A stretch of 64,000 nucleotides of DNA from positions 1 to 64,000 of the forward strand of contig JANWVY010000008.1 in assembly GCA_025056455.1 (NCBI GenBank), given 5' to 3'. The translations under genes were made by a program, and so were the position numbers. Below the pieces are notes generated by a model. It ran no database searches and had not been told where the DNA came from. It saw nothing but the letters and a program-made list of their open reading frames with translations. Numbering within the stretch: position 1 is the stretch's first letter; each line of letters starts with the position of its first letter. This document shows, in pieces, positions 61,979 to 64,000 of the stretch. This DNA is from Bryobacteraceae bacterium (lineage in GTDB: Bacteria > Acidobacteriota > Terriglobia > Bryobacterales > Bryobacteraceae).

Positions 61979-62779
61979 CTAGGACGCTACCGGCTGCTCG
62001 CCCTCGTTCTCCGCTGCCTGGCTGCCGGCATAGGGACTTGAGCCCAATCGCGGCGGTCGCCACCCGCTGGCTGGCAGGTGGAGACTCTCGTCCGGAATCA
62101 ACCGTGCCCCCTCGAGCCGCATCGCGACTTGCTCATAGGGTTCGGCGAACTTGTTTTTGGTGGATGAAATCCAGATTCGAGAGCTCTCACGGCGCAGGTG
62201 CAAACGAATCGAGGAGTGTAGCCCAAGGATCCGGCCTGCCGACGAGGTTTCGGGCGTGCCCGGCTGGGGGCGGCATCGCAATTGATTCACAGCCACGAGT
62301 GCCACACCCCCACGCCCGGCCAGATGCCTCAGCTTACGCAGCATCCGCGAGACCAGCTCCTCGTGCGGATCAAGTTCCGGACTTGCTTCCGTTTCTGACC
62401 CAAAAATAAGCGTTCCGGGAGGCGAAAGCGCGGCGATGGTATCAATCACCAGAAGATCAACGCTGAAGCTCCGAAGCAATGCCTCGGCGATTGCGAGTGC
62501 CTGACCCCCATGGTCCGGTCGCGCCAGAACCAGCCCGTCGAGACAAACGCCGCAGCGTGCGGCCCAGCTTGCATCGAACTTGTGTTCTGCGTCGATGTAG
62601 ACCGCTGAGCAGCTTTGCTTCTGAGCCGCGGCAATCCAATGAAGTGCAAGCGTCGTCTTGGCGCAATCGGGAGGGCCGAAGACTTCGATGAGATGGCAGC
62701 GGGGAATCCCTTCGCCGAGTAGGCGGTCCAACGCCACAAACCCGGTTGAAATGACCGCAGGCGCCCCTGGCAAAGGCAT
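61979..62779 (-). CDS. RecA-like ATPase (short RecA paralog)
   Basis: A 266-residue protein resembling the RecA core: STGFVALDRLLGEGIPRCHLIE, Walker A GPPDCAKTT (35-43) in place of the GPESSGKTT of RecA, AVYIDAEHKFDASWAARCGV, LLVIDTIAAL (Walker B) and VNQLRCRPQPGTPETSSAGR. The ~40-residue N-terminal and C-terminal domains of true RecA are missing, as in ImuA/SulA-type or archaeal RadB-type paralogs. It may act in DNA repair or mutagenesis. It could be ImuA-like, but no imuB or dnaE2 is adjacent. Followed by a terminator and HU; GAPDH lies upstream. Confidence 0.82.
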   Translation of the reverse strand: MPLPGAPAVISTGFVALDRLLGEGIPRCHLIEVFGPPDCAKTTLALHWIAAAQKQSCSAVYIDAEHKFDASWAARCGVCLDGLVLARPDHGGQALAIAEALLRSFSVDLLVIDTIAALSPPGTLIFGSETEASPELDPHEELVSRMLRKLRHLAGRGGVALVAVNQLRCRPQPGTPETSSAGRILGLHSSIRLHLRRESSRIWISSTKNKFAEPYEQVAMRLEGARLIPDESLHLPASGWRPPRLGSSPYAGSQAAENEGEQPVAS

Positions 62780-62925
62780 GCTCCCCTGCCATTAGTGGTC
62801 CGCGGCGCCGAGGAATCTCAAAGTTTTGTCGCCGCATTCGGAAACGCGGCAATTGGGATGCGGGTCGAGTGCTACTCTTCTCTGATCACCAGGCGAATTT
62901 GCGGCTCTGGTTTGGGGATGGGTCC

Positions 62926-63969
<1,044 letters not shown>

Positions 63970-64000
63970 TCACGCGCAAGCGCCTGAGGAGACACCCGCG

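Overview
This 64 kb chromosomal window reads as a GC-rich, Gram-negative bacterium of the Acidobacteriota, most likely near Bryobacterales/Solibacter. The assignment is inferred from gene content: a large TonB-dependent receptor with an N-terminal carboxypeptidase-regulatory-like domain, a DUF1549/DUF1553 plus DUF1501 pair, Tat-exported Gfo/Idh and aminotransferase-like enzymes, PQQ-type beta-propellers, a PEP-CTERM protein and a secreted S55 peptidase-like protein. No rRNA, prophage, insertion sequence or CRISPR array was seen, and no stretch longer than about 300 bases lacks a gene.

Layout. 1-2770: end of an amidohydrolase, a terminator and polyphosphate kinase. 2767-7706 (-): a tightly packed surface-glycan operon (Wzt-like ABC ATPase, methyltransferase with a long coiled coil, GT2-GT4 double glycosyltransferase). 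7812-8854: MerR regulator, tRNA-Met(CAU) and tRNA-Leu(UAA). 8966-14264 (-): TerC, DUF1549/1553 and DUF1501 proteins. 14371-17135: PQQ propeller with an EF-hand insert, haem-binding protein, pirin. 17263-20689 (+): ATP-grasp, alpha-E and transglutaminase operon. 20693-29108: Gfo/Idh oxidoreductase, GT2-methyltransferase fusion, TIM-barrel isomerase, epimerase, sialidase-like protein, class V aminotransferase and M20 peptidase. 29346-32537: TonB-dependent receptor ending in a strong terminator. 32607-37783 (-): a catabolic-type cluster (hydroxyacid dehydrogenase, HpcH aldolase, PH-domain protein, SDR, sugar-binding lipoprotein, Ldh-type oxidoreductase). 37904-44023: small zinc-ribbon-like protein, CpaE-like ATPase, penicillin acylase, large secreted protein with NPP1/Vps62-like motifs. 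44042-44136 (-): a selenocysteine tRNA. 44215-50593: hypothetical secreted protein, anti-sigma and ECF sigma factor, BshB1-like deacetylase, rhomboid protease, PfkB kinase and two acyl-CoA dehydrogenases. 50797-57574 (+): S55-like protein, beta-propeller protein, RecG, RsmD. 57571-63933: SUMF1-hydrolase fusion, PEP-CTERM trypsin, Maf, TatA, HU, a RecA paralog and GAPDH.

How the parts fit. Much of the window serves export and the cell envelope: four proteins start with Tat-like RR motifs and a TatA gene lies at 60992-61159, while Sec or lipoprotein signals mark many others. Housekeeping genes (ppk, recG, rsmD, maf, hup, gap) are interspersed. The points that most merit a second look are the selenocysteine tRNA, the apparently permuted S55-like protein, the SUMF1-hydrolase fusion without the formylglycine-generating cysteines, the NPP1/Vps62-like protein, the short RecA paralog and several regulatory repeats. 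Many starts were moved inward from the longest reading frame because of Shine-Dalgarno sequences, signal peptides or family alignment; this is stated per gene.
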